DNA of 41,295 bases from Sphingomonas sp. TDK1 (GTDB taxonomy: Bacteria > Pseudomonadota > Alphaproteobacteria > Sphingomonadales > Sphingomonadaceae): NCBI RefSeq assembly GCF_001650735.1, contig NZ_LXVY01000031.1, forward strand, positions 1-41,295, in the 5' to 3' direction. Position numbers and translations under genes: made by a program. Shown here one piece after another: positions 15,891-24,409 of this stretch. The notes below the pieces were generated by a model, which searched no databases, had not been told where the DNA came from, and worked only from the letters and a program-made list of their open reading frames with translations. Position 1 is the first letter of the stretch. Every line of letters starts with the position of its first letter.

Positions 15891-17168
15891 ATGCAGAAAT
15901 TGTGCGCAGCCTTGCTGGCTGCGGCGTCGTGCGCCTCGGTGGCCCACGCGCAAGCCGGGCCGCCTGCGCCTATCACGCAGGCTGGACCGATCTATTCGCT
16001 CGACCAGGCGGTCGTCGCTGCCGGCGGCTCGGCGCCTTCGACCTCGGCCGCTACCGCTGCCATCGAAGCCGCACGTGCGGGCCGGACCGTTGCGGGATTG
16101 CGCCCCAACCCGGTCTTCCAAGGACAGATTGAGAATATAACGGGCTCCGGACCCTATCGGGGCGTGCGCGCCGCAGAGACTACGGTCGGGTTCGCCATTC
16201 CGATCGAACTGGGTGGCAAGCGCAGCGCCCGGGTCGGAGTTGCCAACGCCCAACTCTCACGCGCCGAGATCCAGGCGGCCATCATAGCCGCGGACGTGCG
16301 GTTGCAGGTGACGCAGCTCTACGTCGAAGCGGTCGCAGCCGAGCGGCGGGTGACGACGGCGCGGGATCAGGCGCGGATAGCGGGCGACGCACTCCGCGCG
16401 GCAAGTGTTCGCGTGCAGGCCGGACGGGCGTCGCCGCTCGAACAACAGCGCGCCGACGTCGCGCGGATCAACGCCGAGGCCAACGTCGAGCGTCAGCTCC
16501 GACTTTCCGACGCGGCCCGGGCGAATCTGGCGCGACGCATTGGTCAGCCGATCGATGGCCGTCTCGACGAGACGTTGCTCGATCGATTGCCCGACGCGGC
16601 GGCCTATGGGCCGGCGGCACCGGTACGAACGGTCGGAACGCTGGCGCTGGCCGCAGCCGATGCCGACTTCAGCATCGCGGATGCGGGCGTAAGGCTCGCG
16701 CGCGCCAATCGGGTGCCGGACATCAACGTCGGTCCGGCGCTGCGCAGGCTGGAAGCGACGAACGACACCGCGGCCGTCTTCACGGTCTCGATACCGATCC
16801 CGGTGTTCAACAACGGCCGCGCGGCGATCGCACAGGCGACTGCACAGCGTACCCAGGCGGACGCTCTTCGCCGGGTGACGGCGCTCGACATCGAGCAAGC
16901 CATCACTGACGCGCAGGCTCAGGCGGCGAACGCGGCGACGACTGCGCGTGCGGCGTCCGGACCGGCTTTGGCGGCCGCGCAGGAAGCGGCTCGGATCGCG
17001 CGCATCGGATATCGCGAAGGCAAGTTCGGGCAACTCGAACTGCTCGACGCCGAACGCACCCTCGCCGAGACGCGCGTCGCCGCGATCGACGCGCTCGCCA
17101 ACTACCAGAATGCACGCGCGCAAGTGGAGCGGCTGACCGCCCCTGCGCCCGTTGGGGGAAACCAGTGA
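15891..17168 (+). CDS. czcC: Outer-membrane factor CzcC (TolC family)
   Basis: A 425-residue TolC-family protein. A signal peptide ends near VAHAQA (residue 21). Long alpha-helical repeats follow with typical motifs: GLRPNPVFQGQIEN, IPIELGGKRSARV, QLYVEAVAAERRV, and a second half with SIPIPVFNNGRA, YREGKFGQLELLDAERTL. It forms the outer-membrane exit duct of a CzcCBA heavy-metal efflux pump. AGGA precedes the ATG. The stop overlaps the czcB start (TGATG at 17166-17170). Length and order (C-B-A) agree with Czc/Cus-type systems. Confidence 0.92.
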   Translation: MQKLCAALLAAASCASVAHAQAGPPAPITQAGPIYSLDQAVVAAGGSAPSTSAATAAIEAARAGRTVAGLRPNPVFQGQIENITGSGPYRGVRAAETTVGFAIPIELGGKRSARVGVANAQLSRAEIQAAIIAADVRLQVTQLYVEAVAAERRVTTARDQARIAGDALRAASVRVQAGRASPLEQQRADVARINAEANVERQLRLSDAARANLARRIGQPIDGRLDETLLDRLPDAAAYGPAAPVRTVGTLALAAADADFSIADAGVRLARANRVPDINVGPALRRLEATNDTAAVFTVSIPIPVFNNGRAAIAQATAQRTQADALRRVTALDIEQAITDAQAQAANAATTARAASGPALAAAQEAARIARIGYREGKFGQLELLDAERTLAETRVAAIDALANYQNARAQVERLTAPAPVGGNQ

Positions 17169-18331
17169 TGAAAAGCTATTATCTCGTGGGCGCAGCGACG
17201 GCCGCCCTCCTGCTGTCGGCATGCGGCGGTGGAAGCGACGCCGGAAACGAAGCCGCTGCGAACGAGGCATCGAACAGCGCGTCGGCGAACGCCGGGGCGG
17301 AAGCACCGGCGCAGAAGGATGCCGTGACGCTCACGCGGGAGCAGATCGCCGCAGCCGGAGTCCAGATCGGCCGTCCGATCGTCGGAGGTGCGGGAACGAT
17401 CGAGCTTCCTGCAATCATCGAAGGCGATCCGCAGGGCACACAGGTCGTGTCAGCTGCCATCGCCGGTCGGGTGGTCGCGCTCACGCGCAATCTCGGGCAG
17501 ACCGTCGGCCGAGGTCAAACGATCGCCGTGATCGAAAGCCGGGAGGCCGCACAGATCAAGGGCGAGGTGCAGGCCGCACGTGCACGGCTGCAGCTCGCGA
17601 ACTCCAATCTCGCGCGCGAACAGCGCTTGTTCTCGCAGAAGGTCTCGCCCGAGCAGGACCTGATCGCGGCGCGCACCGCAGCGACGGAGGCGCGCATCGC
17701 GCTGACCCAGGCGCAGAGCACCGTTTCGGCAGCCGGCGTCGGCGGGGCGGGACTGAACCGGCTGGGAATCGCCGCACCGATCTCGGGCCAGGTGATCGCA
17801 CGGCCCGTGACCCTCGGTCAGACCGTGACGGCCGATGCCGAGCTCTATCGCATCGCCAATCTCGGCCAGGTGTCGCTGGCTTTGAACCTCAAGCCGGAGG
17901 ATGCCGGCCGCGTCCGTCCCGGCAACGTCGTGACGGTCAAGGCCGCGGGCCGGCAGGCGACGGCGCGGATCACCTTCGTGTCGCCAGCGCTCGATCCCCA
18001 GACCCGCCTCGTGCCGTCGATCGCGACGCTCGACAATCGTGGTGGCACTTGGCGCGTCGGCGAACCCGTGACCGCTTCGGTCGAACTGACGGGCAGCGGC
18101 GGCAGCGGTGCGATCCGTGTGCCGACCACGGCGGTGCAGACCGACGAGGGCAAATCGGTCGTCTTCGTACGAACTCCGAACGGCTTCCAGGCGACCCAGG
18201 TGCAGCTCGGCGACGCATCCGGTGACACGGTGATCGTCCGCTCCGGCCTGACCGGCCGTGAGCAGATCGCCACCACCGGCAGCTTCACGCTCAAGGCCGA
18301 ACTCGGCAAGAGCGAAGCGGTAGAGGATTGA
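17168..18331 (+). CDS. czcB: Periplasmic adaptor CzcB (membrane-fusion protein)
   Basis: A 387-residue lipoprotein adaptor. The signal ends in a lipobox (ALLLSAC, Cys near residue 18), followed by a linker rich in Ala/Asn/Glu. The membrane-fusion fold shows GRVVALTRNLGQTVGRGQTIAVIES (a lipoyl half), a coiled hairpin with QLANSNLAREQRLFSQKVSPEQDL, the second lipoyl half GLNRLGIAAPISGQVIARPV, and the C-terminal barrel with VPTTAVQTDEGKSVVFV. It links CzcA to CzcC. The ATG at 17168 is chosen over the GTG one codon earlier; it overlaps the czcC stop. No N-terminal His-rich metal-binding stretch is visible. Confidence 0.92.
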   Translation: MKSYYLVGAATAALLLSACGGGSDAGNEAAANEASNSASANAGAEAPAQKDAVTLTREQIAAAGVQIGRPIVGGAGTIELPAIIEGDPQGTQVVSAAIAGRVVALTRNLGQTVGRGQTIAVIESREAAQIKGEVQAARARLQLANSNLAREQRLFSQKVSPEQDLIAARTAATEARIALTQAQSTVSAAGVGGAGLNRLGIAAPISGQVIARPVTLGQTVTADAELYRIANLGQVSLALNLKPEDAGRVRPGNVVTVKAAGRQATARITFVSPALDPQTRLVPSIATLDNRGGTWRVGEPVTASVELTGSGGSGAIRVPTTAVQTDEGKSVVFVRTPNGFQATQVQLGDASGDTVIVRSGLTGREQIATTGSFTLKAELGKSEAVED

Positions 18332-18335
18332 GATC

Positions 18336-21300
18336 ATGATCGCCCGCATCGTCACATGGGCGGTCGAGAAGCGTTGGCTCGTCCTGCTGCTCGCCGTCAT
18401 CGCCGCAACCATCGGCGCCTTCTCCCTCTACCGGCTGCCGATCGACGCGGTGCCGGACATCACCAACAATCAGGTGCAGATCAACGTTCGCGCGCCAGCG
18501 CTGTCGCCCGAGCTGGTCGAGAAGCAGGTGTCGTTCCCGATCGAGACGGCGCTCGCCGGCACCCCGGGCCTCGAATACACCCGCTCGCTGAGCCGCAACG
18601 GCTTCGCCCAGATCACGGCCGTCTTCTCCGACGCGACCGACATCTACTTCGCCCGCCAGCAGGTCGGCGAACGGCTGCAGGGCGTGGCCGAGAACCTGCC
18701 CGACGGCGTGAACCCCGAAATGGGACCGATCGCGACCGGTCTGGGCGAGGTGTACATGTACACCGTCCGCCTGCAGCACCGCGCCGACGACAAGCACAAG
18801 CCCGGCGAGCCGGGCCAGCAGCCCGACGGCAGCTACATCACCCCCGAGGGCGATCGGCTGACGAGCGAGGAGGACAAGGCGACCTATCTGCGTACCGCGC
18901 AGGACTGGATCGTCACCCCGCTACTGAAGAACACGCCCGGCCTGGCTGGTGTCGACTCGATCGGAGGCTATGCCAAGCAGTTCCTGGTCGTCCCCGATGT
19001 CCAGAAGCTCGCTTCACTCGGCATCACGCTGACCGAACTGGGTAACGCTCTCGAGCGGAACAATACCAGTGTCGGAGGCGGCTTCGTCAACCGCAACGGT
19101 GAGGGACTGGCGGTAAGGTCGGACGCTCTGGTCCGCAACACCGGCGAGTTGGCCCGGACCGTCGTGGCGACCCGCAACGGTGTGCCCGTGACGCTCGATC
19201 AGGTCGCGACCGTTCGCACCGGACAGGCGATCCGGATGGGTTCCGCGTCCGAGAACGGCACCGAGGTCGTGGTGGGCACCGCGATCATGCGGATCGGTGA
19301 GAACAGCCGCTCGGTCGCGACCGCGGTCGCGGACAAGCTGAAGACGATCAACGCCTCGCTTCCGCCGGACGTGGTGGTGCAGCCGGTGCTCAACCGCACC
19401 GAGCTGGTTAACTCCACCATCCGGACGGTGGCGCGCAACCTCGGCGAAGGCGCGGTCCTCGTCATCGTCGTCCTGTTTCTCCTGCTCGGAAACTTCCGCG
19501 CGGCGCTCATCGCAGCGCTCGTCATTCCGATCACGATGACGCTAACCGGATTCGGGATGCTCAAGGCAGGCGTCTCTGCCAACCTCATGAGCCTCGGCGC
19601 GCTTGACTTCGGCCTGATCGTCGATGGTGCGGTCATCATCGTCGAGAATGCGTTGCGCAGGCTCGCGGAGCGCCAACATCACGAAGGCCGACGGCTCACC
19701 GTCAAGGAGCGGCTCGCGAGCGTGGCGGCTGCCGCGCGCGAGATGATCCGGCCTTCGGTATACGGACAGGCGATCATTATACTCGTCTACGTACCGCTGC
19801 TCACGCTCACCGGCGTCGAGGGCAAGACGTTCGTGCCGATGGCGCTCACCGTCATCATCGCGCTCGCCTTCGCGTTCGTGCTGTCGCTCACCTTCGTGCC
19901 TGCGATGATTGCCATCTGGCTGTCGAAGAAGGTCGATGAGGAGGACGGCCGCATCGTCACCTGGCTCAAGAAGCGCTATGAGCCGGGGCTCAATCGGGCC
20001 ATGAGGCGTCCCACGATCACGATCGGGGCGGCCGTCGGCAGCCTCGTCCTGGCGGTCTTAGCGTTCGGAACGCTGGGGCAGGTGTTCCTGCCGCAGCTCG
20101 ACGAGGGTAACCTGCTCATCCAGTCGCTGCGCATCCCGGCGACGTCGGTCCAGCAGAGCCAGGCGATGCAGGTGCCGATCGAACGCATGATGTCGAAGCA
20201 GCCCGAGGTGCAGTTCGTCTATTCGAAGACGGGCACCGCCGAGCTCGCATCGGACCCGATGCCGCCCAATGCCACGGACATGTTCGTCATCCTGAAACCG
20301 CGCGACGCCTGGCCCGACCCCAAGTTGGCGAAGGAGGATCTGGTCAAGCGCATCGAGGGCAATCTCGCGAAGTTCCCGGGCAACGCCTACGAGATCACCC
20401 AGCCGATCCAGATGCGCTTCAACGAGCTGATCGCAGGCGTTCGCGGCGACATCGCCGTCAAGGTCTTCGGCGACGATTTCTCCGCCATGAACCGGACGGC
20501 GGAGCAGGTCGCGTCAATCCTGCGCAAGACGCAAGGCGCGGCCGACGTGAAGGTCGAGCAGACGACGGGTCTCCCGATGCTCGACATCCGCGTCAACCGC
20601 GATGCGATGGCACGCCTCGGCGTCACCGCTCAGGATGTGCAGGACACCGTCACCGCCACCCTCGGTGGCCGCACCTCCGGGCAGATCTTCGAGGGAGACC
20701 GCCGCTTCCCGGTTGTCATCCGCCTCTCGGAGGCGCAGCGTTCGGATCTGGGGCTGCTGCAGCAGGTCCAGGTTCCGGTCGCCGGCGGGTCCTTCGTTCC
20801 CCTTTCCAGCGTCGCCGACATCGGAGTCGTGGACGGGCCGAACCAGATCAGCCGCGAAAACGGCAAGCGCCGGGTGGTCGTGCAGGCCAACGTGCGTGGT
20901 CGCGACGTCGGAAGCGTTGTGGCCGACGCACAGGCTGCCATCGGCAGCCAGGTGCGCCTGCCACCGGGCAGCTATCTCGAATGGGGTGGACAGTTCGAGA
21001 ACCTCCAGTCGGCCAGCGCAAGGCTGAAGCTGGTCATCCCGGCCTGCTTCGTCCTGATCCTGTTCCTCCTCTATGGCGCCCTGGGATCGGTGCGTGATGC
21101 CGCGATCGTGTTCACCGGCGTGCCCTTCGCGCTGGTGGGCGGCGTGCTGCTTCTCTTCGTGCGCGGCATGGACTTCTCGATCTCCGCCGCGGTGGGCTTC
21201 ATCGCGCTGTCCGGCATCGCGGTCCTCAACGGCCTCGTCATGGTCAGCTCCATCCAGGACCTGATCCGTTCGGGCATGGACCGCGCCGAGGCGGCGCATG

Positions 21301-21581
21301 TTGGTGCGATGCAGCGCCTGCGTCCGGTCGCCATGACGGCGCTGGTGGCATCGCTCGGCTTCGTACCGATGGCGCTCGGACATGGTGCCGGTGCCGAGGT
21401 GCAGAAGCCGTTGGCGACGGTCGTCATCGGCGGGCTGATCTCGGCGACGCTGCTGACGCTCTTCGTGCTTCCCACCCTCTACGCGCGGTTCGGGCAGAAG
21501 GCGATCGAGCTGCCGGAGCACTACAACGAAGAGCACGAAGGCGATGATCACGGTCAGACCTTCGGGAAGACCATGGCCTGA
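18336..21581 (+). CDS. czcA: Heavy-metal RND efflux transporter CzcA
   Basis: A 1081-residue RND transporter, with the usual 12 membrane segments and two large periplasmic loops. The fourth segment carries DFGLIVDGAVIIVEN, the D-x5-D-x6-E pattern that marks divalent-cation (Co/Zn/Cd) HME-RND pumps as opposed to Cu/Ag pumps. The N-terminus (IVTWAVEKRWLVLLLAV, LPIDAVPDITNNQVQIN) is typical. A His/Asp/Lys-rich insert near residues 145-190 (ADDKHKPGE, GSYITPEGDRLTSEED) is common in sphingomonad CzcA. It exports periplasmic metal through CzcB and CzcC using proton import. It starts 5 bp after czcB, and a strong hairpin follows its stop. Confidence 0.95.
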   Translation: MIARIVTWAVEKRWLVLLLAVIAATIGAFSLYRLPIDAVPDITNNQVQINVRAPALSPELVEKQVSFPIETALAGTPGLEYTRSLSRNGFAQITAVFSDATDIYFARQQVGERLQGVAENLPDGVNPEMGPIATGLGEVYMYTVRLQHRADDKHKPGEPGQQPDGSYITPEGDRLTSEEDKATYLRTAQDWIVTPLLKNTPGLAGVDSIGGYAKQFLVVPDVQKLASLGITLTELGNALERNNTSVGGGFVNRNGEGLAVRSDALVRNTGELARTVVATRNGVPVTLDQVATVRTGQAIRMGSASENGTEVVVGTAIMRIGENSRSVATAVADKLKTINASLPPDVVVQPVLNRTELVNSTIRTVARNLGEGAVLVIVVLFLLLGNFRAALIAALVIPITMTLTGFGMLKAGVSANLMSLGALDFGLIVDGAVIIVENALRRLAERQHHEGRRLTVKERLASVAAAAREMIRPSVYGQAIIILVYVPLLTLTGVEGKTFVPMALTVIIALAFAFVLSLTFVPAMIAIWLSKKVDEEDGRIVTWLKKRYEPGLNRAMRRPTITIGAAVGSLVLAVLAFGTLGQVFLPQLDEGNLLIQSLRIPATSVQQSQAMQVPIERMMSKQPEVQFVYSKTGTAELASDPMPPNATDMFVILKPRDAWPDPKLAKEDLVKRIEGNLAKFPGNAYEITQPIQMRFNELIAGVRGDIAVKVFGDDFSAMNRTAEQVASILRKTQGAADVKVEQTTGLPMLDIRVNRDAMARLGVTAQDVQDTVTATLGGRTSGQIFEGDRRFPVVIRLSEAQRSDLGLLQQVQVPVAGGSFVPLSSVADIGVVDGPNQISRENGKRRVVVQANVRGRDVGSVVADAQAAIGSQVRLPPGSYLEWGGQFENLQSASARLKLVIPACFVLILFLLYGALGSVRDAAIVFTGVPFALVGGVLLLFVRGMDFSISAAVGFIALSGIAVLNGLVMVSSIQDLIRSGMDRAEAAHVGAMQRLRPVAMTALVASLGFVPMALGHGAGAEVQKPLATVVIGGLISATLLTLFVLPTLYARFGQKAIELPEHYNEEHEGDDHGQTFGKTMA

Positions 21582-21588
21582 CGAACGA

Positions 21589-21616
21589 GGAGGGCGGCAC
21601 CGTCGTGCCGCCCTCC
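21589..21616 (+). terminator. Strong hairpin after czcA
   Basis: GGAGGGCGGCAC-CGTC-GTGCCGCCCTCC is a perfect 12-bp stem with a 4-base loop, 7 bp beyond the czcA stop. No T tract follows, so it may act as a partial terminator or an RNA-stabilising end for the czcCBA message, with lower expression of the genes beyond it. Confidence 0.65.
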
Positions 21617-21638
21617 CATATCGATGATGGGGATACCC

Positions 21639-22127
21639 ATGCCGGAGATCACGATTTCCCGAGTTTTCCATGGCCCGCCGCTGCGGATCTGGTCCGCGCT
21701 GATAGAGCCCGAGCACCGTCAAGCCTGGAGGCCGATGATCCAGCTCGACGATGCCAGCCAGGTTGGCGAAACCCAGTGCACGTTCGCCTTTCCGGGCTGG
21801 TCACGCTCCGTCCGTTCACCCGCCGAGGTCGACCACCTGGACAAGCCCCGGGCTTTCGCCTGGTCGTGCGGCATTCCTCACGTGTTCATGATCGAGGAGC
21901 GCTTCGAACTCCAGGGCGACGACGGCGGCACCACGGTGTCGCACAGCTGCGCCCTCCGGGGCCTGCTCTCGCTCCCGATCGCCGCGATGGTTCTGCGTCG
22001 TCTGCGCGTACTGATGATCGAGGCCGACGACCGACTTGCGGCCTACCTTCACTGGCGCGCCGGACAGGCGGTCCGCGGAGCCGACCGGCGCCGCATAGCG
22101 CAGCACTATCGGAGGAAGGTACGATGA
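21639..22127 (+). CDS. SRPBCC-fold (START/Bet v1-like) domain protein
   Basis: A 162-residue protein of the SRPBCC hydrophobic-pocket fold. The N-terminus ITISRVFHGPPLRIWSALIEPEHRQAWRPM matches the START-like first strand and helix, and the middle has the VDHLDKPRAFAWSCGI strand pair followed by a C-terminal helix. The ATG at 21639 is preferred because GGGGA lies just upstream; ATGs at 21624 and 21627 are also in frame. Its stop overlaps the next lipoprotein gene (ATGA at 22124-22127). No metal-binding motif is visible; a role in the operon is unknown. Confidence 0.7.
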   Translation: MPEITISRVFHGPPLRIWSALIEPEHRQAWRPMIQLDDASQVGETQCTFAFPGWSRSVRSPAEVDHLDKPRAFAWSCGIPHVFMIEERFELQGDDGGTTVSHSCALRGLLSLPIAAMVLRRLRVLMIEADDRLAAYLHWRAGQAVRGADRRRIAQHYRRKVR

Positions 22128-22492
22128 TTGGCATCAAGATCGTCGCGATGGTCGGCTTCGTGGTCCTGACCGGCTGCTCGAAGCCCGCGCCCAGCGACCC
22201 GCCCACCCAGCAGGAGGTTCATTCCGCCGACAGCGGGGTGTCGAGCGGGCAACTCGGCCGTCACCGCTATCGCTGCGACGACGGAAGCAGGCTGCTGATC
22301 GACTACAAGGACGATGGACTGCGGCTCGACCTGCGCGACGGGAACGATGCTCCTCCCCGGATCCTCAGCGCGCCCACGCAGAGGCTGCAATATGTCGGCG
22401 ACGGCATCACGGCGACATTCTCCGGAACGCAGCTGACGATCGTCGAGGGCACGAGCCGAACCCGGACCTGCGTCCAGGAGGGCAGCAAGTGA
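22124..22492 (+). CDS. Lipoprotein with a C-x-D-G-S-R domain, copy 1
   Basis: A 122-residue protein with a lipobox (VVLTGC, Cys near residue 16), so it is probably anchored in the outer membrane. The mature domain starts RYRCDDGSRLLIDYKDDGLRLDL and ends with TRTC, so two Cys flank a small beta-rich domain, resembling MliC-type lysozyme inhibitors in outline. The gene at 23816-24205 encodes the same layout. GGAGGAAGGT precedes the ATG, which overlaps the SRPBCC stop. The function is not known; the MliC likeness is my inference. Confidence 0.7.
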   Translation: MIGIKIVAMVGFVVLTGCSKPAPSDPPTQQEVHSADSGVSSGQLGRHRYRCDDGSRLLIDYKDDGLRLDLRDGNDAPPRILSAPTQRLQYVGDGITATFSGTQLTIVEGTSRTRTCVQEGSK

Positions 22493-22559
22493 CCCGATCG
22501 TATCAACGGTGCGGTTCGGCCGGAACACGTCCGCGCAGACGTCAGCGGAGGGCGTGACG

Positions 22560-22901
22560 ATGTCCGATCCGACCATCTCGAACGTCATGGCGATCCGCGC
22601 AGACGTGATCGCGCGCAGTCGAGCGCTTCGCGAAGCGCAGCCGAACGTCGCGCCCGGCGCGGCGCCGGGCACCCCCTCGTCCAGTTTCGCACAGACGCTC
22701 GATGGCGTCGTAGCGAAGGTCAACGAGACGCAGCAGCGGGAAGACGTCGCTACCGAGGCCTACGAGCGCGGCGAGACGAACGACATCGCGACCGTCGCGC
22801 TGATCCAGAACCGTGCAAGTGTCGCGTTCGAAGCGACGCTTCAGGTCCGCAACAAGCTTCTGTCCGCATACAAAGACATCATGAACATGCCGCTCGGCTG
22901 A
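22560..22901 (+). CDS. Orphan FliE-like protein
   Basis: A 113-residue protein clearly similar to the flagellar basal-body protein FliE: SSSFAQTLDGVVAKVNETQQ, then the conserved block AYERGETNDIATVALIQNRAS, VAFEATLQVRNKLLSAYKDIMNMPLG. In flagella FliE links the MS ring to the rod and binds the export gate. No other flagellar gene is present; the neighbours are metal and membrane genes on the same strand. GGAGGG precedes the ATG at 22560. Length matches the family. It could be a decayed transfer, or FliE reused as a membrane scaffold; the sequence does not decide. Confidence 0.8.
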   Translation: MSDPTISNVMAIRADVIARSRALREAQPNVAPGAAPGTPSSSFAQTLDGVVAKVNETQQREDVATEAYERGETNDIATVALIQNRASVAFEATLQVRNKLLSAYKDIMNMPLG

Positions 22902-22931
22902 TGCCGAAGCATGCTGGAGCAATGAACATTT

Positions 22932-23819
22932 ATGATTGTGGGCGCCACGCCACGATTTCGGCAGATCATGTTTGAGGTATGGAAGCCGCTGACGATCCTC
23001 TTCGTATGGGACGTTGCGGTCACCGCCTTCCACTTCATGACGCCGATCAAGGAGCCGCCGCTTCCGACTGCGTTGTTCGGCACCGCGATCGCGCTGTTCA
23101 TGGGCTTTCGGACCAACGCCGCATATGCGCGCTGGTGGGAGGCGCGGACTTTATGGGGCGCGCTCATCAACGCGTCGCGATCTTTGTCGCGCGTCGCGCG
23201 GAGCCTTTCGGAAGGGAAGGACGATGCGGAGGGTCTCCACCAGGATGTGGTCCGTCGGCAGATCGCCTTCGCCCATGCGATACGATGCCAACTCCGCCGC
23301 GAACCCGCCTACGACGAGATCAGGCGGATCGCGGGCGAAACGCTTGCCGAAATGGTCGTTAAGAAGACGAACCCGGCCAATGCGATCCTGAACAGCATCT
23401 CTCTGCTGTTCGCCAGTGCCCTCGCGAACCGCAGGATCGACACCATTCAGCAGGCGATGGTCGAGCGCGTGCTGGTCGACATCGCCAACGCCCAAGGCGG
23501 TATGGAGCGGATCAAGAACACCCCGCTGCCGAATGGCTTCCGTTTCTTCCCGAACCTGTTCACCCGCCTGTTCTGCCTACTCTTGCCCATCGCGCTGGTC
23601 GAATCGCTCGGGCTCTGGACGCCGATAGGCTCGACGTTGATCGGCCTCGTCTTCCTCGCCGTGCTGAGCATCGGCGAAGATCTCACCGATCCCTTCGCCA
23701 ACACCGTCCACGATGTGCCGCTCACCGCCATGTGCCGCACGATCGAGATCGATCTGCTCGAGTCCGCCGGCCTCGAGGCGCCAGCACCGCTCAAACCGGT
23801 GCATGGAGTCCTGTGGTGA
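22932..23819 (+). CDS. Bestrophin-family anion/ion channel
   Basis: A 295-residue protein of the bestrophin/UPF0187 family: VWKPLTILFVWDVAVTAFHF, then GFRTNAAYARWWEARTLWGALIN (the family hallmark) in the first third, and FPNLFTRLFCLLLPIALVESLGLW followed by LSIGEDLTDPFANTVHDVPLTAMC (calcium-clasp/neck region) near the end. Bacterial members form pentameric channels that conduct ions in and out of the cytoplasm. It starts 30 bp after the fliE-like gene; its stop overlaps the next lipoprotein start (GTGA at 23816-23819), so it belongs to the same transcript. Confidence 0.85.
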   Translation: MIVGATPRFRQIMFEVWKPLTILFVWDVAVTAFHFMTPIKEPPLPTALFGTAIALFMGFRTNAAYARWWEARTLWGALINASRSLSRVARSLSEGKDDAEGLHQDVVRRQIAFAHAIRCQLRREPAYDEIRRIAGETLAEMVVKKTNPANAILNSISLLFASALANRRIDTIQQAMVERVLVDIANAQGGMERIKNTPLPNGFRFFPNLFTRLFCLLLPIALVESLGLWTPIGSTLIGLVFLAVLSIGEDLTDPFANTVHDVPLTAMCRTIEIDLLESAGLEAPAPLKPVHGVLW

Positions 23820-24205
23820 GCAGCGAGCGAGCTAAACGGACGGCTGTGCCTCGTGGCAGGCTCTCCCTGCTCGCGCTCGCCGCACTGGGCCTCACGGCTT
23901 GCGGGCCAGCGCCAGACGACACGGAAGGCGTTCTTCACAACGCGGAGACGATGCCGGACTTGGTTGGGCAACGTGTCGTCTACTGCGACGACGGATCGCG
24001 CGCCGACGTCGACTACCTCCGCGATGGTCTGCGTATGGCGGTCACCTGGCTGCCGCGCGGCAGGACGGAGATCCTGCGCGCGCGGGGCACCGGTGACGAG
24101 TTCCGCAACGGCAGCACGAGGGCGGTGATCGCGGGTGGATCGATCGCCTTCACCCGCTCCGACGGCAAGGTGCGCGTCTGCCACCGCACCAAGGGGGAGA
24201 ACTGA
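23816..24205 (+). CDS. Lipoprotein with a C-x-D-G-S-R domain, copy 2
   Basis: A 129-residue lipoprotein starting with GTG in the bestrophin stop. The signal has an Arg-rich front, a hydrophobic core and lipobox LGLTAC. The mature domain reads VVYCDDGSRADVDYLRDGLRMAV and ends KVRVC, matching copy 1 (22124-22492) in the DDGSR block, the following DY-xx-DGLR block and the final Cys. Similarity is clear but modest, so the duplication is old. A small gene follows after 3 bp. Confidence 0.65.
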   Translation: MSSERAKRTAVPRGRLSLLALAALGLTACGPAPDDTEGVLHNAETMPDLVGQRVVYCDDGSRADVDYLRDGLRMAVTWLPRGRTEILRARGTGDEFRNGSTRAVIAGGSIAFTRSDGKVRVCHRTKGEN

Positions 24206-24208
24206 GCG

Positions 24209-24409
24209 ATGCGCCCTCTTGCACGCACTTCGTTGTCGGCGTCCGCGGTGATCCTCGGCACGATCATCATCACCAGAAGCGGGCTGAAGCTGCGGCTGGT
24301 TTCGTGTTCTCGGCACCTCGCCGCGAGCGTCGTCTTCCTCGCCGCCGCACGCGAGATGCGACGCGATGCCCGCATACGATCGAAGATCACAGTTGGGAGG
24401 CCGTCATGA
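24209..24409 (+). CDS. Small hydrophobic protein of unknown function
   Basis: A 66-residue frame that is probably real: GGGGGAGAA lies about 8 bases before the ATG, it begins 3 bp after the previous stop, and its stop overlaps the ATPase start (ATGA at 24406-24409). It has one hydrophobic stretch (SASAVILGTIIITR) and a second weaker one, then a basic tail. I do not recognise it. Confidence 0.45.
   Translation: MRPLARTSLSASAVILGTIIITRSGLKLRLVSCSRHLAASVVFLAAAREMRRDARIRSKITVGRPS

Noticed and set aside
15444..18412. Long minus-strand frames opposite the czcC-czcB region (for example 16257-17306 and 17450-18412)
   Set aside because: They are antisense to well-supported genes, rich in Arg/His/Asp without family motifs, and arise from GC-rich third codon positions.
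20514..21722. 402-codon minus-strand frame opposite czcA
   Set aside because: It lies entirely antisense to clear CzcA motifs and the composition (His/Arg/Asp-rich) is typical of an antisense artefact.
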